Shown piece by piece: positions 37,832 through 46,656 of a stretch of DNA of 64,000 bases. The notes under the pieces are model-generated. The model saw only the letters and a list, made by a program, of their open reading frames with translations. It ran no database searches and was not told the origin of the DNA. The stretch spans positions 682,001 through 746,000 of the forward strand of contig NZ_PYHR01000002.1 in NCBI RefSeq assembly GCF_003121705.1, given 5' to 3'. Both the position numbers and the translations under genes were made by a program. How positions within the stretch are numbered: the stretch's first letter is position 1; every line of letters begins with the position of its first letter. This stretch comes from Serinibacter arcticus. Its GTDB lineage: Bacteria > Actinomycetota > Actinomycetes > Actinomycetales > Beutenbergiaceae.

Positions 37832-38737
37832 ATGAGCACTGATCAGCCCGGAGCCACCGTCCTCGTGGGCGGTGCCTCCGGGCTGATCGGTTCCCCCCTC
37901 GTGGCGCACCTCGAGGCGACCGGAACTCGTGTCCGCCGCCTCGTGCGGCGCCCGGCGTCGGGACCCGACGAGGTCACGTGGGCGCCCGAGGACGGCGTCC
38001 TTCCCGACTCCGCGTTCGACGGCGTCTCCGCCGTCGTCGTGCTGTCCGGTGCGGGTGTCGCCGACAAGCGGTGGACCTCGTCGCGGCGGCGCGAGCTGCT
38101 CCGTTCGCGCACCTCCACCACCTCGCTGATCGCCCGCCGGATGGCCGAGGTCGGCGGACCCCGCCGCCTGGTCGCCGGCTCGGCGGTCGGCTTCTACGCC
38201 GACCGCGACGAGGAGGAGCTGACGGAGACCTCCGGACCCGGTGAGGGGTTCCTCGCCGAGCTGACCCAGGCGTGGGAGGCCGCGGCGCAGCCCGCGCGCG
38301 ACGCCGGGCTGTCGGTCGCGCACGCGCGCACCGGGCTGGTGCTCACGCCCGACGGCGGCGCGCTCGGCAGGCTGCTCCCCCTGCTGCGCCTCGGCGTCGC
38401 CGGTCCGATGGGGCACGGCCGCCAGTGGTGGCCCTGGATCACCCTGACCGACGAGGTCCGCGCGCTCGCGCACCTGGTGACCTCCGACGTCACCGGTCCC
38501 GTCAACCTCACGGCCCCCGAACCGCTGCGGAACGCCGAGCTCACGCGGGTGCTGGCCCGCGCCCTGAACCGCCCCGCGACGGTGCCCGTCCCCGGGATCG
38601 CCCTCAGGATCGGTCTCGGTGGCTTCGCCGCAGAGCTCCTGAACTCCCAGCGCGTGCTGCCGACTGTCCTCGAGGCCGACGGCTTCGTCTTCACCCACCC
38701 GCGCCTGGAGGCGGCGGCCGCCGAGCTCGTCGGCTGA
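37832..38737 (+). CDS. TIGR01777-family NAD-dependent epimerase (SDR39U1 type)
   Basis: An atypical short-chain dehydrogenase of 301 residues. The nucleotide-binding GGASGLIGSPLVAHL is at the N-terminus, followed by LSGAGVADKRWTSSRR, SAVGFYADRDEEELTE, and DUF1731-like C-terminal EVLNS/PTVLEADGF-type sequence (here LLNSQRVLPTVLEADGF). The true substrate of this family is unknown. It is the Rv2216 orthologue by position, 22 bases after the E2 gene. In M. tuberculosis lipB and lipA follow; here they do not. Confidence 0.88.
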   Translation: MSTDQPGATVLVGGASGLIGSPLVAHLEATGTRVRRLVRRPASGPDEVTWAPEDGVLPDSAFDGVSAVVVLSGAGVADKRWTSSRRRELLRSRTSTTSLIARRMAEVGGPRRLVAGSAVGFYADRDEEELTETSGPGEGFLAELTQAWEAAAQPARDAGLSVAHARTGLVLTPDGGALGRLLPLLRLGVAGPMGHGRQWWPWITLTDEVRALAHLVTSDVTGPVNLTAPEPLRNAELTRVLARALNRPATVPVPGIALRIGLGGFAAELLNSQRVLPTVLEADGFVFTHPRLEAAAAELVG

Positions 38738-38741
38738 CACG

Positions 38742-40112
38742 TCAGCCGCACGGGCCCCACTCCGTCAGGCGGAGCCCGACGGCGCCCGGTCGGACCTCCG
38801 CGACGCTCATCTCCGCGACGACGCACGTCGCCGGCTGCGGGCCGACGACCACGCGGCCGACGCCGTCGTCCCGGACGTGCGCGGCCTGACCGAGGGCCAG
38901 CCCCCCGCGCCCGAGCCCCGGTCCCACGACCGTGCGGACGCCGCCGAGGCGGATCCCCTCGCGCTGCAGCGCCAGCACGAGCCGGGTGTCCCGGTGCCAC
39001 GCCCGCGTCCCCGGAGCGACGGCGGTGGCCAGCAGCGGAAGGCTGCGCTGCTCCAGCGCGGCGTCGCGGCGGGCGAACGCCTGCGCGATCGACGACGGCG
39101 CGATCGCGGCCTCGCCGACGTCGCCGCTCCCCAGCTGAGGCGGGCCGGCGACGACGATCGCGGCCGCCGCCGCGCCGAGCGCGGCCGCGCCGACGGCGGC
39201 GAACCTGCGGCGGGGCGGACGCCCCGCCGTCGTGCGCCCCCGCCGGCCCGCCCGACGGGTTGGTGCCAGCAGGACGACCTCGCGCGCGGCCTCCCGTGCG
39301 AGCGCGTCCAGCACCTCACGATCCGGCGCCAGCGCGCCCCAGATCGGACCCGCCCCGTCCCGTCGGGCGACGGCCCGTCCGGCGACGTCGGCCACCTCGG
39401 CCGCCGTGGGCCGCGCTCTCGCGTCGAGGACGGACGCGTCGTCGAGCACCCCGGCGACGGCCGGGTCGAGCGTGGGCGCGCCGACGCGCCGCGTCTCCCC
39501 CAGCGCGGCGGCCACGAGGGCCGCGAGCTCCCAGACGTCGCTCGCGGGCGTCGCCGCAGCTGCGGCAGCACCGCCGACCGGCCGCCGTTCGGGCGCGACC
39601 TGGCTCGGCGCGCGCGCCCCTTGTTCCCGTGGCACGAGCCCGCCGAGCCGCGCGCCACCGTGGGCCAGCACGACGTCGTCGGCCGCGAGCCGGCCGTGGA
39701 CGAGGCCGCGGCCGTGCAGGGCGTCCAGGCCGAGGGCGAGGTCGCGCAGGAGGCGCTCGACGGCGTCCGGCCGCAGCGCGCCGACGCCCACCGCCGTGGT
39801 GAGCGAGGGCCCGACGGGCAGGTCGCTGACCACCGCGAGTCCGCCGTCGAGCGTCGGGACGACGCGCCGCACGTGCACCAGGTGCGGGTCGTCGACCTCC
39901 AGCAGCGCGTCGAGCCGCCGCCGCACGCCGTCACCCTCCGCGTCGTCGGGCGGGACGAGGACCACGGCGACGAGGGCGCCGTCGTACTCCCTGGCGGTGA
40001 TCGCCCCGTGCCGGGTCAGGCCGAGCTCGAGTCCCGGCACCCCGATGAGCGGTGGCGGTTCGCGGTCCTGCCCGAGGGCGGGCCGGCGGCCTGACGGACG
40101 GCGGGAGGTCAT
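38742..40112 (-). CDS. Membrane-anchored protein kinase-like pseudokinase
   Basis: A 456-residue protein with kinase-fold features in residues 25-260: helix-E-like LRDLALGLDALHGRGLVHGR, then LAADDVVLAHGGARLGGL. The catalytic HRD is HGR, the metal-binding Asn is Asp146 and DFG is replaced by GGL, and no Gly-rich loop or lysine is clear, so catalysis is unlikely. A cluster of Arg and one membrane helix follow (about 301-326). The C-terminal 110 residues are extracytoplasmic with two cysteines (TCVVAE and the last but one residue). The role may be scaffold or sensor. It is convergent with the epimerase gene. Confidence 0.78.
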   Translation of the reverse strand: MTSRRPSGRRPALGQDREPPPLIGVPGLELGLTRHGAITAREYDGALVAVVLVPPDDAEGDGVRRRLDALLEVDDPHLVHVRRVVPTLDGGLAVVSDLPVGPSLTTAVGVGALRPDAVERLLRDLALGLDALHGRGLVHGRLAADDVVLAHGGARLGGLVPREQGARAPSQVAPERRPVGGAAAAAATPASDVWELAALVAAALGETRRVGAPTLDPAVAGVLDDASVLDARARPTAAEVADVAGRAVARRDGAGPIWGALAPDREVLDALAREAAREVVLLAPTRRAGRRGRTTAGRPPRRRFAAVGAAALGAAAAAIVVAGPPQLGSGDVGEAAIAPSSIAQAFARRDAALEQRSLPLLATAVAPGTRAWHRDTRLVLALQREGIRLGGVRTVVGPGLGRGGLALGQAAHVRDDGVGRVVVGPQPATCVVAEMSVAEVRPGAVGLRLTEWGPCG

Positions 40113-40200
40113 CCCCCGATCTCACCCTGTCGGGCACCGCTTCCGCTCGTCGTCCACAGGGCCGCCGGACGCCCCGGTCACCGGTAGGCTGTGCGTCATC

Positions 40201-40923
40201 ATGGCCCGTTCATCATCTGGCTCGTCCGAGCCCACGAAGCCCAAGGTCAAGAAGCGCCGCTGGTATCACCAGGTCTGGGACGTCTTCCAGATGACGCGGA
40301 AGGCCGACCCCAGCGTCCCCTGGATCATGCTGGGCATCCTCGTGGCGTCCGCCGGTGTCGGCTTCGGCGTCGGAGCCCTGTTCAACCAGGGACCGTACGG
40401 CCTCTTCCTCGGCATCCCGCTCGGCATCCTGATCGCGACGATCTTCCTGTCGCGACGGGCCGAGCGCGCCGCGTACTCGAGCCTCGAGGGTCAGCCCGGT
40501 GCCGTCTCCGCCGCACTCGGCACGATCCGTCGCGGCTGGAACATCGAGGAGCAGCCCGTCGCCGTCGACGCCCGCTCGCAGGCCATGGTCTTCCGCGCGA
40601 TCGGACGCCCCGGCGTCGTGTTCATCGCCGACGGCGGCTCGCGCGGCGTGCAGCAGCGCCTCCTCGAGGGCGAGCGCAAGCGCGCGACGCGCCTCGTGCC
40701 CGACGTCCCGGTCCACCTGATCCAGACGGGTCGCGAGGAGGGGCAGGTCCCCCTGCCCAAGGTCGCCGCCGCCGTCCGCAAGCAGAAGGGCAAGCTGACG
40801 CCCGCCGAGGTCGCCGAGATCACCAAGCGCCTCAAGGCGCTCGGCGCCGCGCGGATCCCGGTGCCCAAGGGCGTCGACCCCACGCGCATGCGCCCCGACC
40901 GCAAGGGCATGCGCGGCCGCTGA
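40201..40923 (+). CDS. DUF4191 membrane protein (Rv2219 family)
   Basis: A 240-residue protein of unknown function. A basic N-terminus (KPKVKKRRWYHQVWDVFQMT) is followed by two membrane helices (WIMLGILVASAGVGFGVGAL and GLFLGIPLGILIATIFL) and a soluble basic domain (SRGVQQRLLEGERKRATR, ending RPDRKGMRGR). The ATG 40201 is 10 bases after TAGGCT. In M. tuberculosis the family member Rv2219 follows lipA and precedes the RDD gene and glnA1, the same order as here apart from inserted genes. Confidence 0.87.
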   Translation: MARSSSGSSEPTKPKVKKRRWYHQVWDVFQMTRKADPSVPWIMLGILVASAGVGFGVGALFNQGPYGLFLGIPLGILIATIFLSRRAERAAYSSLEGQPGAVSAALGTIRRGWNIEEQPVAVDARSQAMVFRAIGRPGVVFIADGGSRGVQQRLLEGERKRATRLVPDVPVHLIQTGREEGQVPLPKVAAAVRKQKGKLTPAEVAEITKRLKALGAARIPVPKGVDPTRMRPDRKGMRGR

Positions 40924-40940
40924 ACCACCGCGCCCGTGCG

Positions 40941-40974
40941 CGACGCCCCCGGACCGGAAGGTCCGGGGGCGTCG
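40941..40974 (+). terminator. Terminator after the DUF4191 gene
   Basis: Perfect 15-bp arms (40941-40955, 40960-40974) with a 4-base loop. Confidence 0.75.
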
Positions 40975-41038
40975 TGCGTTCACCCGCGGGACTCCCCCGG
41001 CGCCGGTCGGGTTCACCCGGCCGACCTAGCGTGGCGGG

Positions 41039-41614
41039 ATGACGACGACGGAACGCCCCCGCCCGGCGCTCGACCGACGACGCCGGCGCCGCCGTCGCGC
41101 GCTGGTGGCGCTCGGGATCGTCGTCGTCCTCGTCGGCGCCGCCCTCGGGCAGCGCGCCCACCCCTACCGGCTCGAGTCGACGGTGGAGATCGACGCCCCG
41201 CGCGAGGTGGTGTGGGACGTGCTCACGGACTTCGGTGCCTACCCCGAGTGGAACCCGGCGCTCGTCGGCATGGCCGGGGAGCTCGCCGTCGGGGAGACGC
41301 TGCGGTTCGCGACGGACGCCTCCGACGACGCCCTGGTGTTCGAGCCCGTGGTGCGCGAGGTGAGACCGGAGGAGGAGCTGCGCTGGGAGGGGCGGCTCCT
41401 GCTCGGCGGTCTCTTCGACGGCGAGCACTCCTTCGAGCTGCGGGAGACCGACACGGGCGGGACCGTTCTCGTGCAGGTCGAGGACTTCCGCGGAATCGCC
41501 GTGCCGTTCCTCACGGGGTGGCTGAGGGAGAACACGCTCCCCGACTTCGTCGCGATGAACGACGCGCTGCGCGAGCGCGCCGAGGCCGGCGCCGTCGCCA
41601 TCGACGACGCGTGA
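41039..41614 (+). CDS. Membrane-anchored SRPBCC (START-like) protein
   Basis: A 191-residue protein. An Arg-rich start is followed by one membrane helix (ALVALGIVVVLVGAALG), then a SRPBCC domain (ESTVEIDAPREVVWDVLTDF, PEWNPALVG, ending in a long C-terminal helix). This fold binds hydrophobic ligands. Polyketide cyclase-like names are often given, but no polyketide genes are near, so the ligand is open. The ATG follows TAGCGT by six bases. It lies between the DUF4191 gene and adhE, in a spot where the reference actinobacterial block has nothing. Confidence 0.8.
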   Translation: MTTTERPRPALDRRRRRRRRALVALGIVVVLVGAALGQRAHPYRLESTVEIDAPREVVWDVLTDFGAYPEWNPALVGMAGELAVGETLRFATDASDDALVFEPVVREVRPEEELRWEGRLLLGGLFDGEHSFELRETDTGGTVLVQVEDFRGIAVPFLTGWLRENTLPDFVAMNDALRERAEAGAVAIDDA

Positions 41615-41625
41615 CGACGGACGAC

Positions 41626-41652
41626 GGCCCCGCAGCCGACGGCTGCGGGGCC
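41626..41652. terminator. Terminator between convergent SRPBCC gene and adhE
   Basis: Perfect 12-bp arms (41626-41637, 41641-41652) with a 3-base loop. Confidence 0.7.
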
Positions 41653-41690
41653 CCGCACCGGTGTGAGGGCACCGGTGTCCTGGCTGGCGA

Positions 41691-44420
41691 TCAGCTCGCC
41701 ACGACCTCCTCGCGGCGCGCGCGGACCTCCTCGACGGACGTGCCGTAGTAGGCGGCGAGCATGATCTCCTTCATGTCCTCCCGCATCGGCATGCGGGGGT
41801 TGGCGGGAGCGCACTGGTCCTCGTACGCGCCCGTGGCGACCTCGTCGAGGCGGGAGACGAACTCGGTCTCGTCGACGTCCTGCGCCTGGAAGGACTGCGG
41901 GATGCCGACCCGGGCGCGGAGCGCCTCGACGGCCCGAGCATAGGACTCGACGCCCTCCTCCGGGGAGCCCGCCGGCAGCCCCAGGTGCTGGGCGATCTGC
42001 TGGAAGCGCTCGGGCGCGACGTAGTGCTCGTACTTCGGCCAGCTCGTGAGCTTGGTCGGGACCGTGCCGTTGTAGCGGATCACGTGCGGGAGCAGCGTGG
42101 CGTTGGTCCGTCCGTGGACCAGGTGGAAGGTCGACCCGAGGACGTGGGCCATCGCGTGCACGATCCCGAGGAACGCGTTCCCGAAGCTCATGCCGGCGAT
42201 GGTGCCGGCGTTGTGCATCTTCTCGCGCGCCGTGGCGGTCAGGGGGTCGTTGCGGTCGCCGTTCACGGACTGGGCCAGGTTGTCGAAGATCAGCTTGATG
42301 GCGTGCAGCGCCAGGCCGTCGGTGAAGTCGTTGGCGTAGACGCTGACGTAGGCCTCGGTGGCGTGGGTCAGGGCGTCGAAACCGGAGTCGGCGGCGAGCG
42401 AGGCGGGCATCATCGCCGTCAGGACCGGGTCGATGATCGCGACCGACGGCGTGAGCGCGTAGTCGGCCAGCGGGTACTTCTTGCCGGCCTCCGGGTCGGA
42501 GATGACGGCGAACGGGGTCACCTCGGCGCCGGTTCCCGACGTCGTCGGGATGCAGACCAGCTGCGCGAGCGCGCCGAGCGTCGGGAACTTGAACGCGCGC
42601 TTGCGGACGTCGAAGAACTTCTGCTTGAGGTCGGAGAAGTCGATCTCCGGGTGCTCGTACAGCAGCCACATGACCTTGGCGGCATCCATCGGTGAGCCGC
42701 CACCGAGGGCGATGATCGTGTCGGGCTCGAAGTGGCGCATCTGCTCGGCCCCCTTCTGCACGGTCTGGACGCTCGGCTCTGGCTCGACCTGGTCGATGAT
42801 CTGGAGCGCGACCTTGGTGCCGCGGCGGTTCAGGACGTCGATGACGCGGTCGACGAATCCGAGCGTCGTCATCGTTGCGTCCGTCACGATGGTGACGCGC
42901 GCGACGTCGGGCATGTCGGCCAGGTAGCGGATGGCTCCTCGCTCGAAGTAGGTCTTCGCGGGCACCTTGAACCACTGCAAGTTGTTGTTCCTCCGACCGA
43001 TCCGCTTGATGTTGACGAGGTTGATCGCCGAGACGTTGTTCGAGACCGAGTTGTGGCCGTACGAGCCGCAGCCCAGCGTGAGCGAGGGGACGAAGGCGTT
43101 GTAGATGTCGCCGATGCCGCCGAGCGAGCTGGGGGCGTTCGTGATGATCCGGACCGCCTTCACCCGGGAGCCGAACTCCTCCGCCAGCGCCGCGTCCTCG
43201 GTGTGGATCGCTGCCGAGTGACCGAGGCCGTCGAACTCGACCATCTCCTCCGCCAGCCGGATGCCCTCCTCCGCCGAGGAGGCGCGCAGGACGGCGAGCA
43301 CCGGGGCGAGCTTCTCGCGCGTCAGCGGCTCGGCCGGTCCGACCTCGTCCACCTCCACGAGGATGACCGAGGTGTCCCTGGGCACCTCGAAGCCGGCCTG
43401 GGCGGCGATCCAGGCGGGGAGCTGGCCGACGACGGCGGCGTTGAGCTTCGCTCCCCCGCAGGTCTCGCCGTACGCCTCGACCCCGAAGATGTAGCGCTCC
43501 AGGAGCGCCTTCTCGCGGGCGTCGGCGACGTAGGCGTGCAGGTGACGGAACTCGGCGATCGCCTCGTCGTAGATCTCGGTGTCGAGGACGACCGCCTGCT
43601 CGGAGGCGCAGATCATGCCGTTGTCGAACGCCTTCGACAGGACGACGTCGTTGACCGCGCGCTTGAGCTTGGCCGAACGCGTGATGTATGCGGGCACGTT
43701 GCCTGCGCCGACGCCGAGCGCGGGCTTGCCGCACGAGTAGGCGGCCCTGACCATCGCGTTGCCGCCGGTCGCGAGGATCAGCGCGACGCCGTCGTGGTTC
43801 ATGAGTGAGCTCGTCGCCTGCAGCGACGGCATCGTGACCCACTGGATGCAGTCGGCGGGAGCGCCGGCGGCGACCGCGGCGTCGCGCACGACCGTCGCCG
43901 CGGCGACCGAGCACTCCTGGGCGCCCGGGTGGAACGCGAAGACGATCGGGTTGCGGGTCTTGAGCGCGATGAGCGACTTGAAGATCGCCGTCGACGTCGG
44001 GTTGGTCACCGGTGTGACGCCGCAGACGACGCCGACGGGCTCGGCGATCTCGGTGATCCCGGTGAGCTCGTCCCGCGAGATGACGCCGACGGTGCGCAGC
44101 TCCGCCATCGAGTTGGTCACGTGCTCGCACGCGAAGATGTTCTTCACGGCCTTGTCCTCGAAGACGCCTCGGCCGGTCTCGGCGACGGCGAGCTCGGCGA
44201 GGTCGCCGTGCTTGTCGAGCGCGGCGACGGCGGCCTTCGCCACGATGTGGTCGATCGCCTTCTGGTCGAGGGCGGCGTACTCCGTCAGCGCGATCTGTCC
44301 TCGCGCCACCAGCGCGTCGATGTGCGCCCGGACCGGGTCGACGGCGGGGGCCCGGGCGTCCAGGGCCTCCTCGACGACGCCCTCGGCGTCGGCGGTGGTG
44401 GTGTCTGCGATCGTGGTCAC
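41691..44420 (-). CDS. adhE: Bifunctional acetaldehyde-CoA/alcohol dehydrogenase
   Basis: A 909-residue AdhE that reduces acetyl-CoA to acetaldehyde (N-terminal ALDH domain) and then to ethanol (C-terminal iron alcohol dehydrogenase), regenerating NAD+ without oxygen. The ALDH catalytic Cys is in GMICASEQA (about residue 271). The ADH domain carries GGGSPMDAAKVMW, the iron-ligand His segment HAMAHVLGSTFHLVHG, and family length fits; this type forms spirosome filaments. The start is GTG 44420 with AGGAG; longer upstream frames are not homologous. The enzyme suggests fermentative capacity beside the aerobic respiratory chain. Confidence 0.96.
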   Translation of the reverse strand: MTTIADTTTADAEGVVEEALDARAPAVDPVRAHIDALVARGQIALTEYAALDQKAIDHIVAKAAVAALDKHGDLAELAVAETGRGVFEDKAVKNIFACEHVTNSMAELRTVGVISRDELTGITEIAEPVGVVCGVTPVTNPTSTAIFKSLIALKTRNPIVFAFHPGAQECSVAAATVVRDAAVAAGAPADCIQWVTMPSLQATSSLMNHDGVALILATGGNAMVRAAYSCGKPALGVGAGNVPAYITRSAKLKRAVNDVVLSKAFDNGMICASEQAVVLDTEIYDEAIAEFRHLHAYVADAREKALLERYIFGVEAYGETCGGAKLNAAVVGQLPAWIAAQAGFEVPRDTSVILVEVDEVGPAEPLTREKLAPVLAVLRASSAEEGIRLAEEMVEFDGLGHSAAIHTEDAALAEEFGSRVKAVRIITNAPSSLGGIGDIYNAFVPSLTLGCGSYGHNSVSNNVSAINLVNIKRIGRRNNNLQWFKVPAKTYFERGAIRYLADMPDVARVTIVTDATMTTLGFVDRVIDVLNRRGTKVALQIIDQVEPEPSVQTVQKGAEQMRHFEPDTIIALGGGSPMDAAKVMWLLYEHPEIDFSDLKQKFFDVRKRAFKFPTLGALAQLVCIPTTSGTGAEVTPFAVISDPEAGKKYPLADYALTPSVAIIDPVLTAMMPASLAADSGFDALTHATEAYVSVYANDFTDGLALHAIKLIFDNLAQSVNGDRNDPLTATAREKMHNAGTIAGMSFGNAFLGIVHAMAHVLGSTFHLVHGRTNATLLPHVIRYNGTVPTKLTSWPKYEHYVAPERFQQIAQHLGLPAGSPEEGVESYARAVEALRARVGIPQSFQAQDVDETEFVSRLDEVATGAYEDQCAPANPRMPMREDMKEIMLAAYYGTSVEEVRARREEVVAS

Positions 44421-44431
44421 GGTGGGCTCCT

Positions 44432-44451
44432 GACATCGGTGGACTGATGTC
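44432..44451 (-). promoter_or_regulatory. Candidate operator in the adhE leader
   Basis: Inverted repeat GACATC-8 bases-GATGTC located between a -10-like TAGCGT (minus strand, 44461-44456) and the adhE start codon. It does not match the Rex consensus. A repressor bound here would block adhE transcription; the regulator is unknown. Confidence 0.4.
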
Positions 44452-44535
44452 TTCCACGCTAGGAGCGCCGGTGCCCGCGTTCCTGAGGCCGAGGTCCCGG
44501 GGACTTCCGTCCCGGGGACCTCCGCCCCAGGGAGA

Positions 44536-44919
44536 TCAGGAGAGGTGGAACCGGTCGATGCGGGTGCCGGCGGCGAGGTCGTGCAGGCCACGACCGTCGG
44601 GTCCCGGGATCACGGCGGGCAGCGCGAGGCACACCAGCAGGGTTCGGACGAGCGTCTGCAGCGGACGGGGCGGGCTCCCGCCGTCGAGGATCCGGTAGAC
44701 GCGCAGGCCGAGCAGGCGGTGACCGATGGTGAAGCCGACCGTGCCGACGAGCAGGAGCGTCATCGCGGCGAAGATGCCGAGCGTGACGAGCGGTTCGTAG
44801 TCGAAGAAGCCGGCGCTGATCGCGACGGCGATGCCCCAGTCGATCGCCAGCGCCAGGAGGCGGCGTCCCCAGTGCTGCGGACGCGTCTCAGTCACTGGGT
44901 GGTCAGGTGCGGAGGTCAC
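44536..44919 (-). CDS. RDD-family membrane protein
   Basis: A 127-residue protein with an RDD fold: WGRRLLALAIDWGIAVAISA near the start (the usual Arg and Asp-Asp pattern appears as R and D), a second helix TLGIFAAMTLLLVGTVGFTI and a conserved GHRLLGLRVYR. Function is unknown; some RDD proteins affect ion or osmolyte transport. It starts at GTG 44919 after TACGAT (leaderless) and is divergent from glnA. The M. tuberculosis block has Rv2219A, a short RDD protein, at this position. Confidence 0.87.
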   Translation of the reverse strand: MTSAPDHPVTETRPQHWGRRLLALAIDWGIAVAISAGFFDYEPLVTLGIFAAMTLLLVGTVGFTIGHRLLGLRVYRILDGGSPPRPLQTLVRTLLVCLALPAVIPGPDGRGLHDLAAGTRIDRFHLS

Positions 44920-45003
44920 CGAATGATCGTACGGTCAGGGTGGACGAGGGCTCTGCCGTCCGTGATCCACCCGGCCACCCCCGAGGTCGGGGCTGCGCCG
45001 TGC

Positions 45004-45019
45004 GTAACCTGCTCGACAC
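45004..45019 (+). promoter_or_regulatory. Candidate GlnR box upstream of glnA
   Basis: GTAAC-6 bases-GACAC resembles the actinobacterial GlnR site (GTnAC-n6-GaAAC) with one mismatch in the second half. It lies about 75 bases before the glnA start and about 33 bases before a TAGCGT -10 (45052-45057). Nitrogen control of glnA by GlnR is known in actinobacteria; binding here is inferred. Confidence 0.4.
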
Positions 45020-45093
45020 ACAAGGGTCACGGGGGTGTCATCGGCCTGCCCTAGCGTTCACACGACCCCGGGAACTACCCACGAAGGAGCCCC

Positions 45094-46518
45094 ATGTTCA
45101 GTTCTGCCGAGGAGGCCATCGCCTTCACGCGCGAGCAGGATGTCAAGTTCATCGATGTCCGGTTCATCGATCTGCCTGGCGTGCAGCAGCACTTCAACAT
45201 CCCCGCCGAGGCGTTCAACGACGACGCGTTCACCGAGGGCCTGATGTTCGACGGTTCGTCGATCCGCGGCTTCCAGGCGATCCACGAGTCCGACATGAAG
45301 CTCATCCCGGACGTGACGAGCGCCTTCATCGACCCGTTCCGCAAGCAGAAGACGCTGGTCGTCTACTTCTCGGTGGTCAACCCCTTCACGGACGAGCCCT
45401 ACTCCCGTGACCCCCGCCAGATCGCCTCGAAGGCGGAGGCGTACCTGAAGTCGACCGGCATCGCCGACACCGTCTACTTCGGCGCCGAGGCCGAGTTCTA
45501 CCTCTTCGACAGCATCCGCTACGAGTCCTCCCCGCAGGCGAGCTACTACCACCTCGACTCCGTCGAGGCCGCGTGGAACACGGGCCGCGAGGAGGAGGGT
45601 GGCAACCTCGGGTACAAGACCCGCTTCAAGGGCGGCTACTTCCCCCTCTCCCCGAGCGACAAGTTCGCCGACCTCCGTGACGACATGGTCACGACGCTGG
45701 GTCAGGTCGGGCTCGAGGTCGAGCGCGCGCACCACGAGGTCGGCACCGCCGGCCAGCAGGAGATCAACTACCGGTTCGCGTCGCTGCGCACCGCGGCCGA
45801 CGACCTGATGAAGTTCAAGTACGTCATCAAGAACGTCGCCTACGAGGCCGGCAAGACGGCCACGTTCATGCCGAAGCCCCTGTTCCAGGACAACGGCTCG
45901 GGCATGCACTCGCACCAGAGCCTCTGGAAGGACGGCAAGCCGCTGTTCTTCGACGAGGCCGGCTACGGCGGCCTGTCCGACCTGGCCCGCTGGTACATCG
46001 GTGGCCTGCTGCACCACGCGCCGTCGCTGCTGGCGTTCACCAACCCGTCGGTGAACTCCTTCCGCCGTCTGGTCCCGGGCTACGAGGCGCCGGTCAACCT
46101 GGTCTACTCGGCCCGCAACCGCTCGGCCTGCATCCGCATCCCGATCACGGGCAACTCCCCCAAGGCCAAGCGCGTGGAGTTCCGCGTGCCCGACCCGTCG
46201 GCGAACCCGTACCTCGCGTTCTCCGCGATGCTGATGGCCGGCATCGACGGCATCAAGAACCGGATCGAGCCGCCGGACCCGGTCGACAAGGACCTGTACG
46301 AGCTGCCCCCCGAGGAGCACGCCTCGATCCAGCAGGTCCCGGGCTCCCTGCCCGCCGTCCTCGACGCGCTCGAGGCCGACCACGACTACCTCACCGAGGG
46401 CGACGTCTTCACGCCGGACCTCATCGAGACGTGGATCGACTACAAGCGCACCCGCGAGGTCGACCCGGTGCAGCTGCGCCCGACGCCGCACGAGTTCGAG
46501 CTGTACTACGACGTCTGA
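45094..46518 (+). CDS. glnA: Glutamine synthetase type I
   Basis: Type I-beta glutamine synthetase of 474 residues, a dodecameric enzyme making glutamine from glutamate, ammonia and ATP. Motifs: [23 protein letters not shown] with metal-ligand Glu, [32 protein letters not shown] (ATP and Glu binding), [17 protein letters not shown]. The adenylylation site is Tyr402 in [10 protein letters not shown], implying control by GlnE, which is not in this window. AAGGAG precedes the ATG. The last codons and the terminator are repeated at 62.4 kb. Confidence 0.97.
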   Translation: MFSSAEEAIAFTREQDVKFIDVRFIDLPGVQQHFNIPAEAFNDDAFTEGLMFDGSSIRGFQAIHESDMKLIPDVTSAFIDPFRKQKTLVVYFSVVNPFTDEPYSRDPRQIASKAEAYLKSTGIADTVYFGAEAEFYLFDSIRYESSPQASYYHLDSVEAAWNTGREEEGGNLGYKTRFKGGYFPLSPSDKFADLRDDMVTTLGQVGLEVERAHHEVGTAGQQEINYRFASLRTAADDLMKFKYVIKNVAYEAGKTATFMPKPLFQDNGSGMHSHQSLWKDGKPLFFDEAGYGGLSDLARWYIGGLLHHAPSLLAFTNPSVNSFRRLVPGYEAPVNLVYSARNRSACIRIPITGNSPKAKRVEFRVPDPSANPYLAFSAMLMAGIDGIKNRIEPPDPVDKDLYELPPEEHASIQQVPGSLPAVLDALEADHDYLTEGDVFTPDLIETWIDYKRTREVDPVQLRPTPHEFELYYDV

Positions 46519-46656
46519 TCGTCGCGGGGGCATGAGCCTCTGACTGCAGTGACGGCAACCCCGTCGCCCTCCGGGCGGCGGGGTTGCCGTCGTTCTGCCA
46601 CACGTTCCGGGTCGTGTCTGCGCGATCGGTGCCCCCTCGGACGGTCCCGGTCATGA
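46504..46656. repeat. Left direct repeat at the glnA 3' end (candidate attachment site)
   Basis: The first 20 bases (46504-46523), covering the last glnA codons and its stop, are identical to 62417-62436. After an unrelated spacer the homology resumes over the terminator and about 110 bases downstream, up to the start of the broken helix-turn-helix gene, with scattered substitutions. The pair brackets about 15.9 kb of accessory genes, as attachment sites do when an element integrates at the 3' end of a gene and restores it. Confidence 0.65.
46551..46591 (+). terminator. Terminator after glnA
   Basis: 19-bp arms (46551-46569, 46573-46591) with one G-U pair and a 3-base loop, followed by a T-containing stretch. 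Confidence 0.8.

Noticed and set aside
34567-37839. A 1090-residue minus-strand frame opposite lpdA-sucB
   Set aside because: Gly/Leu/Asp-rich antisense of well-conserved genes.
39232-40923. A 563-residue frame extending DUF4191 upstream
   Set aside because: The upstream half is antisense to the pseudokinase gene; the family starts at 40201 behind a -10.
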